DNA from: Favolaschia claudopus
Taxonomy: Eukaryota > Basidiomycota > Agaricomycetes > Agaricales > Mycenaceae
Length of the DNA: 64,000 bases
Direction of reading: 5' to 3'
Assembly (NCBI GenBank): GCA_037176885.1
Contig: JAWWNJ010000005.1
Location: forward strand, 620,001 to 684,000
Numbering within the stretch: position 1 is the first letter of the stretch; every line of letters starts with the position of its first letter. Under the pieces are notes generated by a model, which was given only the letters and a program-made list of their open reading frames with translations, did not search any database and was not told the DNA's origin. Shown here in pieces: positions 24,379 to 37,020 of the stretch. The translations under genes were made by a program, and so were the position numbers.

Positions 24379-25466
24379 CTACATCAACTTGTATCGCATG
24401 TTGAAGGGAAGAAGATGTGCGACAAGAAGCCACGCCTGAAAGAAGAGTTGAGCACGACACCAAGCGAACGGTTAAAGCTTACATTGTAGATCTTGTATGA
24501 CGTCTTGTCTTCCAAGTTGGACCGTAGCGCGTAGTACCTCCACCCAATATAGACGCCGAGAGCGCAGAACACGGCTCCTGCAAGACCCTCTATCCTCCAT
24601 AACCCAATGAGATGAACAGACCATAAAAGAGGGAGTAATAATAATATGATGCGAGAAAGTTCGGGGGCATATATTGGAAGGGTTACTCTTCCGAGCGCGC
24701 GGTCCCCAGTAACGTCGGGACAGTCCTGAGCCTATAAAAAGTGAGATTCGGCGAATCGACGCGTTGTACATAAGGACGCGTACATGGATCGTGGTCAGAA
24801 TGACCAACGCGCTCATCGAAATTGCTTGCAACGATATCTCGTCCAGAGATGTCGATTTCCCTTGTAAGATTACCTTCAATCGAATGTCAACGCAGACCGA
24901 GACTGAGCGACTCACCCATGAGTTTCGTTGCGCCAATCTCAAACACCGTATATCCAAACATCGCGGACAAGTTCTTTCCAAACCAGTGGCCCGCCAATTT
25001 GAACTCGTCGTAGGCAATGGTGACGGCAGTCAACGAGGCGCTGGTTAGGGCAAGATCGGCGCCATACAATGCCGACAGGCCTATACACGTTGGAACGAGC
25101 GCCCAGCGAAGAATTGTTGCGGTGGTCGCTGAGATTCGGCCAGCAGGAAGTGGTCGCCAGGGTCGATTTATCGCGTCCTCGACCACGGACTTGTACTGAT
25201 TCGACACATTGCACTGCAAAAGGTGCAGCCATATCCAGAAAATGCCGCTAAGCAAATGCCTCAAGGACGCGAGAGGTGCGACGGCGATAGCAAAACAAGT
25301 AACAGGACTGTACGCGTTGATCGTCGGTCAAAGAGGCGCGAAATATACAAAAATCGATTTGTGCGCACCCAATGATAGTTTTGAAATCGGTATAGGTAAA
25401 AAGAAATAATGTTACGCCGCAGTCCCATATACTGTGGACCATTCGAGAGAGTGTGTGAGTCGCCAT
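24379..25466 (-). CDS. UbiA-type membrane prenyltransferase / terpene-cyclase-like protein
   Basis: The UbiA superfamily holds membrane enzymes that bind prenyl diphosphates through two Asp-rich motifs. One fungal branch (Fma-TC of the fumagillin pathway) cyclises farnesyl diphosphate. Here the first motif is NQYKSVVEDAINRPWRPLP, the NQxxSxxED form common in fungal members. The second, assembled across an intron, is AQDCPDVTGDRALGRVTLPI. Several hydrophobic helices surround both. I start at ATG 25466 (MATHTLSRMV). A frame that seems to stop near 25335 is repaired by a 61-base GT-AG intron (25308-25368), joining TDFKTIIG to PVTCFAIAVAPLA. The last exon ends NMRYKLM. Length is about 300 residues. 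Whether it transfers a prenyl group or cyclises one is inference. Confidence 0.8.
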
Positions 25467-25849
25467 AGAGGAAATTGGCAGACGAGAGGCGCAATAAAAG
25501 GCAGGACACCAGTTGTACTGGACGGTCCCCCCGATTGAGACAACCAGCGGGATCAAAGGGCTGAGCGGGAGGTACCACCTGCATATTTGACGAATCTCTG
25601 GTTAAATCATAAGCGTACGCCCCCGTTGATGCATCAAGGCAGCATCATCCGGCTGGAACCATCAGTTCCGGAAATTTGCCCGACCGACCCGGGGATCGCC
25701 GTTTAGCGTTTATCATCCGTCATAGCTCTGCACTGGAACATGTTGCCTAGATTCAGAAGGCGAATACAGTGCATTCAAATCCGTTAATGGTAGGAACGAA
25801 GAGATTTTTGATAGATAAGCTGTACATAGAAATAAGTTTTAGTCTACTC
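25467..25849. other. Intergenic between UbiA-type gene start and methyltransferase end
   Basis: Likely promoter of the UbiA-type gene plus the 3' end of the methyltransferase. Nothing else recognised. Confidence 0.45.
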
Positions 25850-27088
25850 TCAAAGTTCGCTGTGGTGTTTTCGTCGAGACCAAGTAAAGTACATCGTGCT
25901 TGTCGATACTGTGTGCGGATTGTCGAGATCGTCAAGGAATTGTTTGAGGATGGTGGCCGTTACCCGAGTCGGATACTTTTCCTCCAGACCACGAGCAACG
26001 TCAATATACGACTGTCTCCACGCGACTCCCAGGTGTTGTTCGGGCGGGGCTACGAGTGTCAAATTTCAATTAAAACGGCGCCCATGAATTTCAAAAAGCA
26101 GGCTCGTACCGTTGCTTTCCACGGTTGCGGGGTCGTGTGGGAAAGGTATAACGGTTCGACGAACATTGACCTCGCTGAAAGCGTTCGATGCCAATAAAAT
26201 TCTTTCAAGGTCGCTTCCGATGCAAGGATTTGCACCGGTTCCGCGCATGATGACATGGAGCTCGCGAACCAAGGCAGTCGTATGCGCTACTCCGTAGTTG
26301 TCATGCGCGTCCGGAATGTAATCGTCTGGATCCTCGACAAGCAGCCATCCCCCGGGTTTGACGAACTCTGCGATATGTTGTAGCCGCTCTTCAGCATTCG
26401 GTATCTGTTCAAATGCAAATGCAAGTCAGCGTCTCATTTAGATCTCAATAAATTGAATTCCGACATGAAGCATAACGAGACGACAATGGACAACATCGAA
26501 CTTGGCTCTGGCAAAAGGCAAGGGCTGAACAATATCGTGCTCTACAAACTTGAGATTTGGAGGAAGCGGCCTTCATTTTGTGTGAGTCGACGAAACCGAA
26601 CAAAGCAAAATCGGAACTCACCTTGGTGGAAGAGGATGTTGGTCGATAGCAGTGACCGAAGCACCTGGAAATCTCGTAGCAGCAGCGATTGCCCTGAGCG
26701 TATCTGTGAGATATATTTCACCAAACGGTAAAGAGAAATTACCATGCACCACCACCGGACCTAAATTGAGGGTTAATGATCTATGAGCGGCATTTGAGTA
26801 TGATGCGTTCAACTTGCCCAATTTCGAGTATTTCCTTGGGATCCGAGAGTTCGAGAGGAGCAAATGAAAGACGATTCCCAAAGTAGCGAGTGTACGCGTT
26901 GTGAACACTATCTAGCCTGCAAGAATGTGTCAATTCCATCTCCAGTGACCTTCAAGGCTTGAAACGAACCGGTTCAATTCGCTTTGGGCGGTAGACGCGT
27001 GCTTAAAAGCAGTCAGAGAGTTGAATATAGAAGGGCAAAGTCATGGGGAACCCACGTCGAGAACATAAAGCTCTTGGTTGGCGGACAT
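25850..27088 (-). CDS. SAM-dependent methyltransferase
   Basis: Class I methyltransferase of a type common in fungal secondary metabolism. It starts at 27088 with MSANQELYVLD. The SAM site EILEIGSGGGAWAIAAATRF is built from three exons. The middle exon is a microexon of 18 bases (26743-26760) that encodes the glycine-rich core. The preceding intron (26761-26817) begins GCAAGT, a GC donor. Next come VTAIDQHPL (acidic loop binding the SAM ribose), FVEHDIVQPLPF and FDVVHCRLVMLH, then HIAEFVKPGGWLLVEDPDD. An intron ahead of APPEQHLGVAWR joins the last exon, which ends RRKHHSEL. Every junction keeps the frame. The substrate is unknown. It is divergent from the alpha/beta-hydrolase at 27336. Confidence 0.83.
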
Positions 27089-27335
27089 TGAGGGAATATT
27101 GGCAAGTGGTTATTGGCCAAGTTGCGGCTTATAACCACACTCCGATCAAATATATACCGTAACGATTCCCTGGACTCTGCCACATCTTTTTGATTTGAAT
27201 CCATCATGTCGATTTCAATGGATCAATGTCTCCCTCGAAACTGCGAAGGTCTTGGGCTCTTCTATCCAATTAATCGATCTTGTTCTTATACTTGTACCAC
27301 AACGTCCACCAAAGTTCCACCTCTTTGCCCCCATA

Positions 27336-28521
27336 ATGACTCTCCAAACTCTGCCTGTTGACGCCAATGGAACCGTCCTTGCTTACACCGACACGGGCAA
27401 GCCAGCCACCGACACATATACGACCATCTTTGCCATCCATGGCATGAATTTCAACGGACGTGAGTCGCTTCATACCGATTCATCGGCTCGGTATTGACGT
27501 TCGCATTCTCTAAGTCGTTTTCAAGCGTTTAGGGGCCGCAGCCGCCAAGCAGAATATTCGTCTGGTTGCTGTTAACCGCCGCCAGTACGAGGGATCTACA
27601 CCATATGCTGGCGCCGAAGGCTTCATTCCGATCACTGGCTCTGATGAGGAGAAGGCTGGTTTCCTCGCTAGTCGCGGCATCGAGCTGGCCAACTTCGTCT
27701 CCACTTTCATCGAGAAAAATGAGCTTCCTCCTATCTCTGCTGACGGTAAGACTGGCGGGGTAGCATTCCTCAGCTGGTCCGCTGGAAGCACTCTCCCGTG
27801 TGCTGCTATCGCCAACATCGGCAGTCTGTCCGCGGACGCTCAGGCTCGCTTCAAGTCGCATCTCAGAGCGCACGTTATGTATGGTACGTCGTGATATCTT
27901 CTCTCGCACAACTTCGGCTTACAACGGTTCAAATAGAAACTCCATCCCTCGCCCTCGGTCTTCCCCTCCCTCCTGACAACTGGTCTCCCCACATCGACAA
28001 GTCCATTCCCGAAGAAAAACATGCCTTGATGTTTACTTCGTGGATCTCTGGCTATTTCGACCATGGTGACCTCTCCACCAGAGATCTTAAGGTTCTTAAC
28101 TATCACGTTCCCTCGCCTTACCGCCGTCCCTCTATCTACGACATGACGAAAGAGGAGGTCGATTCGATGGTCGATATGCGCGTCGTGGAGATTCCAGCCA
28201 TGTTCATGAGCATGGCGCAGGCTAATGCAGCATACAAGAAGGCACTATTCGACAAAGAGATCAAGACTCTTGTACCCTCGCTCAAAACCACCTATATCAC
28301 CGGTGATGCGACTGCGTCCTATTCTATTGCAGCCTTGTGGTCGATTGAAGACGACAACAAGGCAGAGGGCGGGAACGTCAAAACCGTGGTTGTTCCCGGC
28401 GTCAACCACTTCGTGAGTTCCTTATTTCCCTGTCTCGAACTAGCTTTGTTCATGCGTCTCGCTCTAGTTTCACTGGGAGGACTCTGAAGGCGCCCTCAAG
28501 GTCTTTTTGGATGCTATCTAG
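27336..28521 (+). CDS. Alpha/beta-hydrolase, cytosolic paralogue
   Basis: Serine hydrolase of the alpha/beta fold. It starts MTLQTLPVDANGTVLAYTD with no signal peptide. IFAIHGMNF marks the oxyanion-hole region, and AVNRRQYEGSTPY is shared in form with the three hydrolases at 51-57 kb (AVNRRPFPGST). The nucleophile elbow is FLSWSAGST, a Ser-Ala-Gly turn. The C-terminal part contains LPLPPDNWSPHIDKSIPEEK, matching LPTPPQNWNPLVD in the paralogues, and VVPGVNHF with the likely catalytic His. Three or four exons; stop TAG 28519-28521. The neighbouring methyltransferase is divergent, 247 bp away. It could hydrolyse an ester or lactone. Confidence 0.84.
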
Positions 28522-30703
28522 AGTAGATGTTTTCTTTTCTTTTCCTCCTCACTGTGTCATTTTCGGGTTTTTAATTGAATGGTTCATCACTCTGTTGTAT
28601 GTATTCTTTTACAATGCGTCCTCCGAGTCTTCCGCTCTCTCTTTGGTTCTCATACTAGTACTCGGACCTGAGGAAAGGATTCCGGACATCGTCCACCTCC
28701 GATGGCGGCGACCCGGGAACCCCAGGGTATACGTAAGTTGAACAATCCTTCAAAACCGCGTAGGGTATCGATTACCGCGCACCGCAACTTGCAGACGTAA
28801 TTTCTTTGGATGGAAAGAGCATACTGAGGTGGAGGCGATGCGACCGCAGTCCACAAAGATGAGGCTGAAGCAAGCCAGTTCAGTGTTCTGAGCTCAATCA
28901 GACATGATGAACATTCAACGATATCAAAGATTGTGGTGGCCTTCTCTTCTTTGTTGTACCTGGCCTGATCTTCGCCCAGCTTGGTTAGGAACAAGCTCGC
29001 CGCTATTTCTGGATCCAGTATGCTCGTTCCGTTCCCTTCAGCCAACCGAGGATGATCTACACACTGAGATCCGCTGCGAGAAATCTACTCTGTATTTGAC
29101 ATCATTTTCCGCCGGGATTCTTCCTTTTTCTTCCTGCGCCAATAGACCCGTCGACCACCCAATCGGGATAAGTGGTATGTATTTGACTACACCGAAGAAT
29201 TCCGCATCTCGCGTCGGGGTCAATATTACAGCGTTATCTTTAGCGCTGTAGAGCTTCTTAGCCTTTACTAGGCTTTAGGTTAGGGTCTGCGCAGGTTCGT
29301 TTTTTTGCACCTATCGATCATCCGAACCGAGATACGGTCGTGTAAACACTGTAAAGGGGCGCACAGCGCGTGTCAAAGTTGATCAGGAGGCTTGAAACCA
29401 CGGGCTGCATGACGGAAAGGGACTGAAAGTCACTGAGCGTACCGTGGCATCCACGTCTCCGTGTTTGAACTTGAAGCTGAAGCGATCCTATTTCAATTGC
29501 GTCAGAGCGGTCTGTCGGCAAGCTGAGAACTGAGCTGGCCTGCTCGTGGGCGTCCCGCCAAGTGATATATTCGGTTCCGATTCAGAGTTAACGCGCCCTC
29601 GTGATGACGGATGCATCACCACATCGAGAGCTTGAGCAATTTTGTGGCGACCAAAAGATAGGGATAACTCACTTGTCTGAGCGTTACAAAGTGAAACCTC
29701 CACGGAAGGAATTCTGGGGCGGAAGTAAAACAGTGTTTCAGAAACGAGCTACGTGGATGGCAAAAAGAACAGAAGGATGGTGGGGAGAAACGTCGGACTG
29801 GGAGATCTCGCTGTTTGCGTTTGGCAATTGAACTCAATGTCAAGTCAAAACCTAGAATTCGAACAAAATTCGAATTATAGTCGGCGCCCAGCCATAAAGG
29901 ATGGCTACACACCGGCAAGAAGATGGGGATTCGTTGTGTCGTTTGCGCCGGATGCCATTCGCCGCATGTTCGGGCGCTCAAGTTCATACAAATGATATTC
30001 GTATCAATGCGTACCTTTGTAGTTTTGAATAGTTTTGAATGGTTAGAAAATTGTTTCGAATAACCAGCGTGAGGGAAGTGTTATTGGAAAGCCGGAATGC
30101 TTAGTAGCAGATAATGAGCAGCGGAGGGGGATAATATATCACAATGACAACATCAGTGCCTGTTCAAGTTCTCGCATGTGGATCTAGAAGACTGGAACAA
30201 TGTGTGGAATTCGCGTGCGAGACATGGAAGCCACACTCCAGGACAGATAGAGCTAGCCTCTTACATTGAAGTTACAACAGACGCGTAAGAACTAAGAAAC
30301 ACATTTTTACATACCGGTATGGAGCAGGACAAACCAAGCCTGCAGCCAGTGGGTAGGCTCACCTAGAACTGACTTATAATAAAATACTGAACTTAGAAGG
30401 GCCGGTAAATTTGTCGTGAATAGAGTAGAGGTTATACTAGGTGTTGTAATAAGAAGGTAGACGGGTGGCGGATGAGCGTCGCTCTCAGGTCGCGAGTTGT
30501 TGCGTTGCGTGGCATGGTGGTGGACGCGAAAAAAACGCGGTCACACTGATAGAGCGTGACCTTTATAATGCCGGGATGCCGACTGGATCTCCGGCGACCG
30601 GCTGTCAAACAATCGAAGATTCTGATTTGCGATCCCCGACTTGAAAGGTGATGGCTACGAGCTTAGGGCACCCTTTCTCTTGGACTTTGACCTCCGTTCT
30701 GAG
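28522..30703. other. Gene-poor 2.2-kb stretch
   Basis: No ORF here shows a family motif. The minus frames at 28650-29045 and 29616-29987 are about 125 codons each but lack splice support and recognisable domains. No tandem repeat, long inverted repeat or transposase remnant was recognised. Confidence 0.45.
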
Positions 30704-33499
30704 ATGAGCTACTTTGAAAACTCGAAACTACTCTGGAAACCACAACAACCCTTCCAAACTTCTATTGCAAGGTTGCGCAGGTTCATCAACAGGAAGCATG
30801 GACTCAGTCTAGGTCAGTTCGCAAATTGGCTCATCTAGGCTAGTCTGCTGAGTGGCATATTCCGCACATATAGAGAACTATGATCAGTTGCACCAATATT
30901 CTATTGAAACATACACCTTCTGGGTCGACCTCTGGGAGTTTCTGGGCATTATATCATCTGTACCGCCTGGCGACAAGGTGGGCCTTTTTCCAACTGAGTT
31001 TTGGGCTTGCAGACTGATAATTTTGTAGATAATCGAGCCCGGAACTATTCCTGAGGTTCCTGTATGGTTCCCTGGTACCCGCTTGAATTGGGCCGAGAAC
31101 CATCTGCGTCGAGTCGACGATGCCATTGCATGCACAACTGGTGGCGAAACTGGTGTTGTCAAAGACTATTCCTATCGTCAGCTCCGGGAACTCGTTCGGC
31201 AAATGGCAAGTGCCATGCGTGCCCATGGCCTGAAGGCAGGCGACCGAGTCGCAGGTTTGTCAACTGTACGCTTCTTTCTTTCGACAAAACTAACCCTCGC
31301 TAGCCGTCGTAAATAACACCATAAATGCTATCGTTATTTGCTTTGCTACCGCCAGCATTGGCGCTATCTATTCCAGCACCAGCAGTGATATGGGAGCTCC
31401 TGTACGTTCGATACTCAAGTTGTACACGCACTTCCACTCATACGACGACTCCCGTAGGCTATCCTCGACAGATTCACACAACTCAAGCCTAAGCTCATTG
31501 TTTCGGAGACCGAAGTTGTATATGGCGGGAATGTCGTCAACATCTCCGCCAAGACCAAAGAGGTCTTCCAAACCCTGCGGAAACACGGCACGCAGCTTGC
31601 CATCGCGCTCCCCAGTGTTGCGACCGGCAAGGATATCAAGATTTCTAACAGGTACGGCAACACACATATGGCTACGTTTTCTATGGTGTAATTGCGAAAC
31701 TAGTGTCTCTCTATCTAAATTCCTGAGCCGGGACGACGGACGGCCATTGGTATTCGAGCAATTGCCCTTCAGCCATCCACTGTTCATCCTCTTTACCTCG
31801 GGTACATCCGGCCCGCCGAAATGCATCGTTCATTCTGCTGGAGTCAGTGTCGGTTTCACTGCATAGTCTACAGCAGACTGAATTCATTCATAGGGTTTCC
31901 TGCTGCAATCTTTGAAAGAGAAGAGACTGCATTGGAGTGTCGATCCTGAGGACACCTTCTTCCAATGGACAACGGTAATTCCGCATTCCAGCTTGAAATT
32001 GGAGTCCACTCATTCATTAGACCGGCTGGACCGTATGGAATGGAATGTTGTCAAACTTCGCGAACGGCTCGCGTCTCGTGTTATATGACGGCTCCCCGTT
32101 CTACCCCTCCACACGTGAATTCTTGAAGTTTGTTAACGATCAAGGGTATGTCGTATTCCTCGATTGCGCTCTCGCATCTGAGTCGTCAACCCGCCACTTT
32201 TTTTAGAGTTTCTGTATTTGGAACCGGCCCGCGGTTCATCGCTGAAGTCATCGCTCAAGGAATCAACCCTCGTAAGTTTAAACATCCCCCTTCCAAGCGT
32301 TCTGACTCGACCACCTTCACAGGAGAAATTGGTTCCTTCGAAGCCCTGAAAACGATCTCGTGTGTTGGGTCAGTTATGACTTCGCCCATGTTCGCCTGGA
32401 CGCAGAAGGCGTTTGGCGACCATATCCTTATTGTGTCGCCGTATGGCGGGACGGAGACGTGTATCGGCTGTGAGGTTTCTGTATTCTTTTTCGAGTTCAG
32501 TTGCTTACCACTCCCGGGTAGTGACCACGGGGAATAATTCGTTGCCCGTTTATGCCGGCGGTGAGTGGAGTTGTACGATTTCGTGAAAGTCAAGCTAGAC
32601 CAGGGTCTCAGAAATCCAATGCAAAGGGCTCGGAATGGATGTTCGGGTATTTGATCCTCAAGGTAACAATATCGAGGACACAGGAGTTGCTGGCGAAATA
32701 GTACGCCTCTATCATTCTTCCCGAGTTTTCAGAATATTCACGAGAGTGCGTTGCAGGTTGTTGTGCGGCCGCATCCCACTCAACCTCTATACCTATGGGG
32801 CGACAAAGACGGGAAGAAGTATCGTGAGACGTACTTTAGCATGTATCCTGGTATGTATCTTTTCTTATCCTCGCCTCCTCCTTACTAACGACCTTCGTAG
32901 GCGCCTGGCAGCAGGGCGATTTTGTCGTCATGAACCCAGTTACCAAGGGAATTAAGATCCTTGGACGCAGGTGAGTACATTCATTCTATGCTTATGCGTT
33001 GGTTCGTAGACTGATTTGGGCATAGCGACGGTGTACTCAATCCCTCCGGTGTCCGGTTCGGTGCAACGGAGATATACTCTGTGCTCGAGCGGTTCTTGGG
33101 GCCTGTTACGGATTTTCTGTGCGTTGGCCAACGCCGCCCGGAAGATGTCGCGGAGCGAGTTCTGCTGTTCCTCAAGATGCGACCGGGTACGAAGCTCGAG
33201 GATAGTTTGGTTGCGGAGATCAAGACGACTATCCGAAATGCGTTGAGTCCGAGACATGTGCCGGCTTTTGTTCTGGAAGTGGCGGATATTCCGGTTAGTC
33301 CTCCCTTGCGACGTCCTCGAGTCGACTGACCATATTACTCCAGTATACGGTCAACGGTAAGCGCATCGAACAGGCGGTTAAGCAGATTGTGTCGAAGTCG
33401 GGCATGAAACCCAGTGGGACTGTTGCGAACCCGGACTCCTTGAAGCTGTATTATAAGTTCCAGGATCTCCCTGTCGCCGAATTGAAGTCAAGGATGTGA
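30704..33499 (+). CDS. Acetoacetyl-CoA synthetase
   Basis: Adenylate-forming enzyme that activates acetoacetate with ATP and CoA. Acetoacetyl-CoA can enter sterol or terpenoid synthesis through the mevalonate pathway, or be split to acetyl-CoA. It starts [16 protein letters not shown]. Family segments follow: [42 protein letters not shown], the phosphate-binding loop [45 protein letters not shown] and [10 protein letters not shown]...[17 protein letters not shown]. The catalytic Lys region is [14 protein letters not shown]. About 14 exons; ends LKSRM at TGA 33497-33499. The family match is very strong. It lies 255 bp before the acyl-CoA oxidase on the same strand. Confidence 0.92.
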
Positions 33500-33754
33500 G
33501 AAGGAATCTGTAGACGATGTTCATTCATTTTTATTTTTATTTCATTGGGTTCGAGTCGCCGTTTTGTAGGATTCGAACAGATGAATGACCGAAACCTGGT
33601 GATAGTGGTGAACTGCGAAAAGTGCAGTAGATTTCGGGCTGAATCGTTGATGGAGTGGCTGTGCTCGCCCAACTTGTGCCTCGACCACTGCTCAAAGTTA
33701 TGTCTGTATCAGTAATATCAAATGTTCGGCTAACCGCTCTCTCTCTTCCCCACC

Positions 33755-36529
33755 ATGTCCCGCGTCCACGATCCCAGCAAGCAGAATGCAGTAGACATGG
33801 ACAAGGCAAGATCCACGGCGTCCATCAATGTCGTGGATGTGCGCAACTTCCTGAATGGTCAGTTGCATAGATGACAACCGCAGAACGGCGTCGACAACGT
33901 ATTCTTGTTTAGATGGCGCTGCCAGGTGGCGCAGGAGGGAGGGAATTGTGGGGGTTCTTTCTACGGATCCTTTGTTCGACAAGTCCAAGCGGTAATTCTG
34001 AAGTGATCGAATGCGTGGTGAATCAAAGCTAATGCGGAGGGGAAGACCGTTTCAAAACCGCCAGCAACAGTTCTTACGCGGCGAAGCAATCTCCAATAGA
34101 TTGTACGAGTTGAAAGAGATTCACAAATGGACGCAGGAAGATATGACTATTGCTTTATCGGTTATGGATGAAGGTCTTGCCATATGTGAGGTTCCTCAGC
34201 AATGAATATCTGGGTTTTTACCATTGTTCCCATTAGCGCCTCATAACGTCGGTAAGCTGAAACTGGCCGAGTGCTGCTCACATATTTACTTACTTCGACG
34301 CAGCTTTCGAGCCGGTTATCGACCTCCAAGCCACACCTGACCTTCTCTCCAAATACTCCGCCCTTGTGGCGAATAAGGGCATCCTGGGCTGTTATTTGCA
34401 AACAGAGCTCGGACACGGAAGCAACGTCAACAAGTTAGAAACAACAGCGACATACTTGCCTCAGACGCAAGAGTTCGAGATTCATTCGCCCACCTTGACG
34501 AGCACAAAATGGTGGATTGGCGCACTTGGAAAGACTGCTACACATGGTGTTATTCAGGCTAAATTGATTCTGCCGGGCGGGAAAGATATGGGTCCTCATC
34601 TCTTTCTGATTCAGCTTCGTTCGCTTGGTGAATTCCGTCTTATCGTAATTTCGATTCACTTTTACTGAAAAATTCTACAGATACACATAAGAGCCTTCCT
34701 GGTAGAATCATCGGAGATATAGGTTAATCATCTTCGAGTTTTTCTACGTGTCTGCAACTAACTGGATTCAGGTCCTAAGGCATTCGGCGGCTGGGCGTCA
34801 ACGGACAACGGTTTCGCCCCGCTTCGATCATGTACGGATACCTAAGGAGAACATGCTTTCCAAGTTTGCGGGCGTCACCGATTCGGGTGAATATGTGACG
34901 CCGCCGCACGCGAAGATGAGCTTCAGTGGGGTAAGCATAGTTCATGATTTTAATCCTTGCAATTCATGAGATTGAAACCCTCCCGAAGCTGCTTTATTTC
35001 CGCTCAAAGTAAGTTTATACGGGTCTCCATTTGTCTTCGTACTGAGCTGGGGATCAGGATGGTAACCAATGCTGGCTGGCTTATCGCGAAAGGCATTCGT
35101 CTTTTGCTCTTCTTTGGGTTGATTTTTAACTTATTTCTTTCCAGGCGCCACCGTTTCCATTCGATACGCCACTGTGCGCCGTCAAGGCGAAATTGGTCCC
35201 GATGGCCTCGAACGACAAACAATAAGTTACCCCTCCCTCCACGCGCGTATCATTCCCTTGCTCGCGCGAGCGTATGTCTACATCGAGCTTGGGCGTGCAT
35301 TGGTAAGTATTCGAGGTGTCGAGCAACCACACTCTCGCTGATAGATAACGTTTAAGACGAAACGCGTCGACGACCTCGCGCATGGGTTGTCCTCAGGAGA
35401 TATGTCCCAATTGGCTGAAATGCACGTTATGACCAGTGGTCTCAAGGTCCTTGTATCGACGACTGGTATACAGGATCTCGAGACTGCGCGACGATCGATG
35501 GGTGGTCATGGATTTAGTGCGTTTTCTGGCCTAGGTAAACTCTACGCGGATTTCGTACCTGCTGCAACGTAAGGAATTTCCACCTTTGTCCGGAGGAATT
35601 GCCGCTCACTCATACGCTGTTTGGCTTAGATACGAGGGCGAGAACTTCGTACTTGACCAGCAGGTTGTACGTGCCGCACTGAAGACGTTCCGTGGACTAT
35701 CTCCCACGAAAGTGCCTTCGCTTTCCATAACCTCGTTGTATCTTCGTCACCTACTTGATAAAGACTCTGCCCCACCGAGCTTGGATGACCAGGCATGGAC
35801 ACAGCCTACCTTTGCTATCCTCCTGCTCGAGTGGCGCGCAGCGTTCCTTGTCCAGGAAATTGCCAATACCACGAGTGCGCCGGAACCCACAGCTGCTCAC
35901 CGTGCTTCGCGTGCAGTTACCGAAGCCTTTGTCGCTGGGCGGGTGGGGGAGCTGATAACCGGACTGGACGCCGCACTCAAATCGCGTGAAGCCGCTGTTG
36001 TGAGGAAGGTTTATCTGCTGGTACGGTACCTTTCTCGCTATCCGTTTCGTCCCTTTAGCTCACGAAACACCGCCAGTACCTTCTCGTGACTGTAGAATCG
36101 GGGCTGGTCGATCTATTTTCTTTCGGCCTGTTCCCAGCGTCCCGTGAAATGCAGTCTCGGGACGCGACCCGCGGGCTCCGATTGGCAATTGCAGACTTGT
36201 GTAAAGATTTGCTTCCCGAGGCGATTGGGCTGAGCGACGCTTTCGGATTCACGGACTGGGAGCTTGATAGGTATGCTGCTCACTGCGTTTCGTTAGTCCT
36301 TTGCTAACACCGAAACAGCGCGTTGGGGGCGTACGATGGGAAAGTGTATGAGGCACTCTGGGCAAAAGCTCAGCAGGAGCCGTTGAATGAGACGGATGTC
36401 ACGGAGGCCTACCAGGTGCGCTCAATCCTAATTGGCTAATTACTCGACCAATGACCGACCGGAATCACTTAGACATCGATTCGACCTCTGTTATTGCGTG
36501 GGCAGAAACTGGCGAAAGCTAAACTGTGA
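33755..36529 (+). CDS. Peroxisomal acyl-CoA oxidase
   Basis: First enzyme of peroxisomal beta-oxidation; it makes trans-2-enoyl-CoA and hydrogen peroxide using FAD. It starts MSRVHDPSKQNAVDMDKAR. Recognisable pieces are VDPLFDKS-like STDPLFDKSKR, FLRGEAISNRLYELKEIH, then GILGCYLQTELGHGSNV, TLTSTKWWIGALGKTATH, GPKAFGGWASTDNGF, IRYATVRRQG and ARRSMGGHGFSAFSGL. About 10 exons. The C-terminus reads GQKLAKAKL; the last three residues, AKL, are a good type-1 peroxisomal targeting signal. The stop TGA is at 36527-36529. Some internal exon edges near 33985-34040 and 34930-35150 are approximate. Confidence 0.9.
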
Positions 36530-37020
36530 CCATCTGCGACGGAAGGAAGGAGGATTTATAGTGGCTGTATCTATGGTTTAAATATCGATGGTGGGCAGAA
36601 TTTGCGATTTGGGATATTAGTTGTGTTCAACGAAGTGTATCTTTACTGGTTCTGGTTGTCTCACTGTCAGTAAGCAGCACTGCCTTGAGTAAGCCTGAAA
36701 ATGATTAGATCAAAATGAGTCACGCATTTTTGGCGTGATCGTGTTTCTCTCCAATTTGCCACCTTGCCGAGGGCTCGACGTTGCCAGCCTCATCTCGCCC
36801 ACTCACTGCTCCTGCTCCTCTACACAACTTTTCATCGACAATTGGGCTGCTGACCTGAACCTGGACTGCAACTTGTTGAACGTGGCATATTCTCTCAAGG
36901 ACTAGAGCTGTACCTTCCACTGGACACAAGCGCTATCAACCCAGTGCGTCCAATGCCTCTCTACTAACGACAGTTGTTCTAACATTTGAAAAGATCGACA
37001 CACCTTGACTCGACTGGGTC
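36530..37020. other. Intergenic, acyl-CoA oxidase to TDP1
   Basis: 3' region of the oxidase and promoter of TDP1. No other gene supported. Confidence 0.5.

Noticed and set aside
25308..25368. Possible stop codon making the UbiA-type gene a pseudogene
   Set aside because: A 61-base intron with GT and AG ends removes the stop and joins conserved sequence in frame.
29240..29300. TTAGGGT-like sequence that might be a telomere remnant
   Set aside because: Only one unit is present, with no tandem array.
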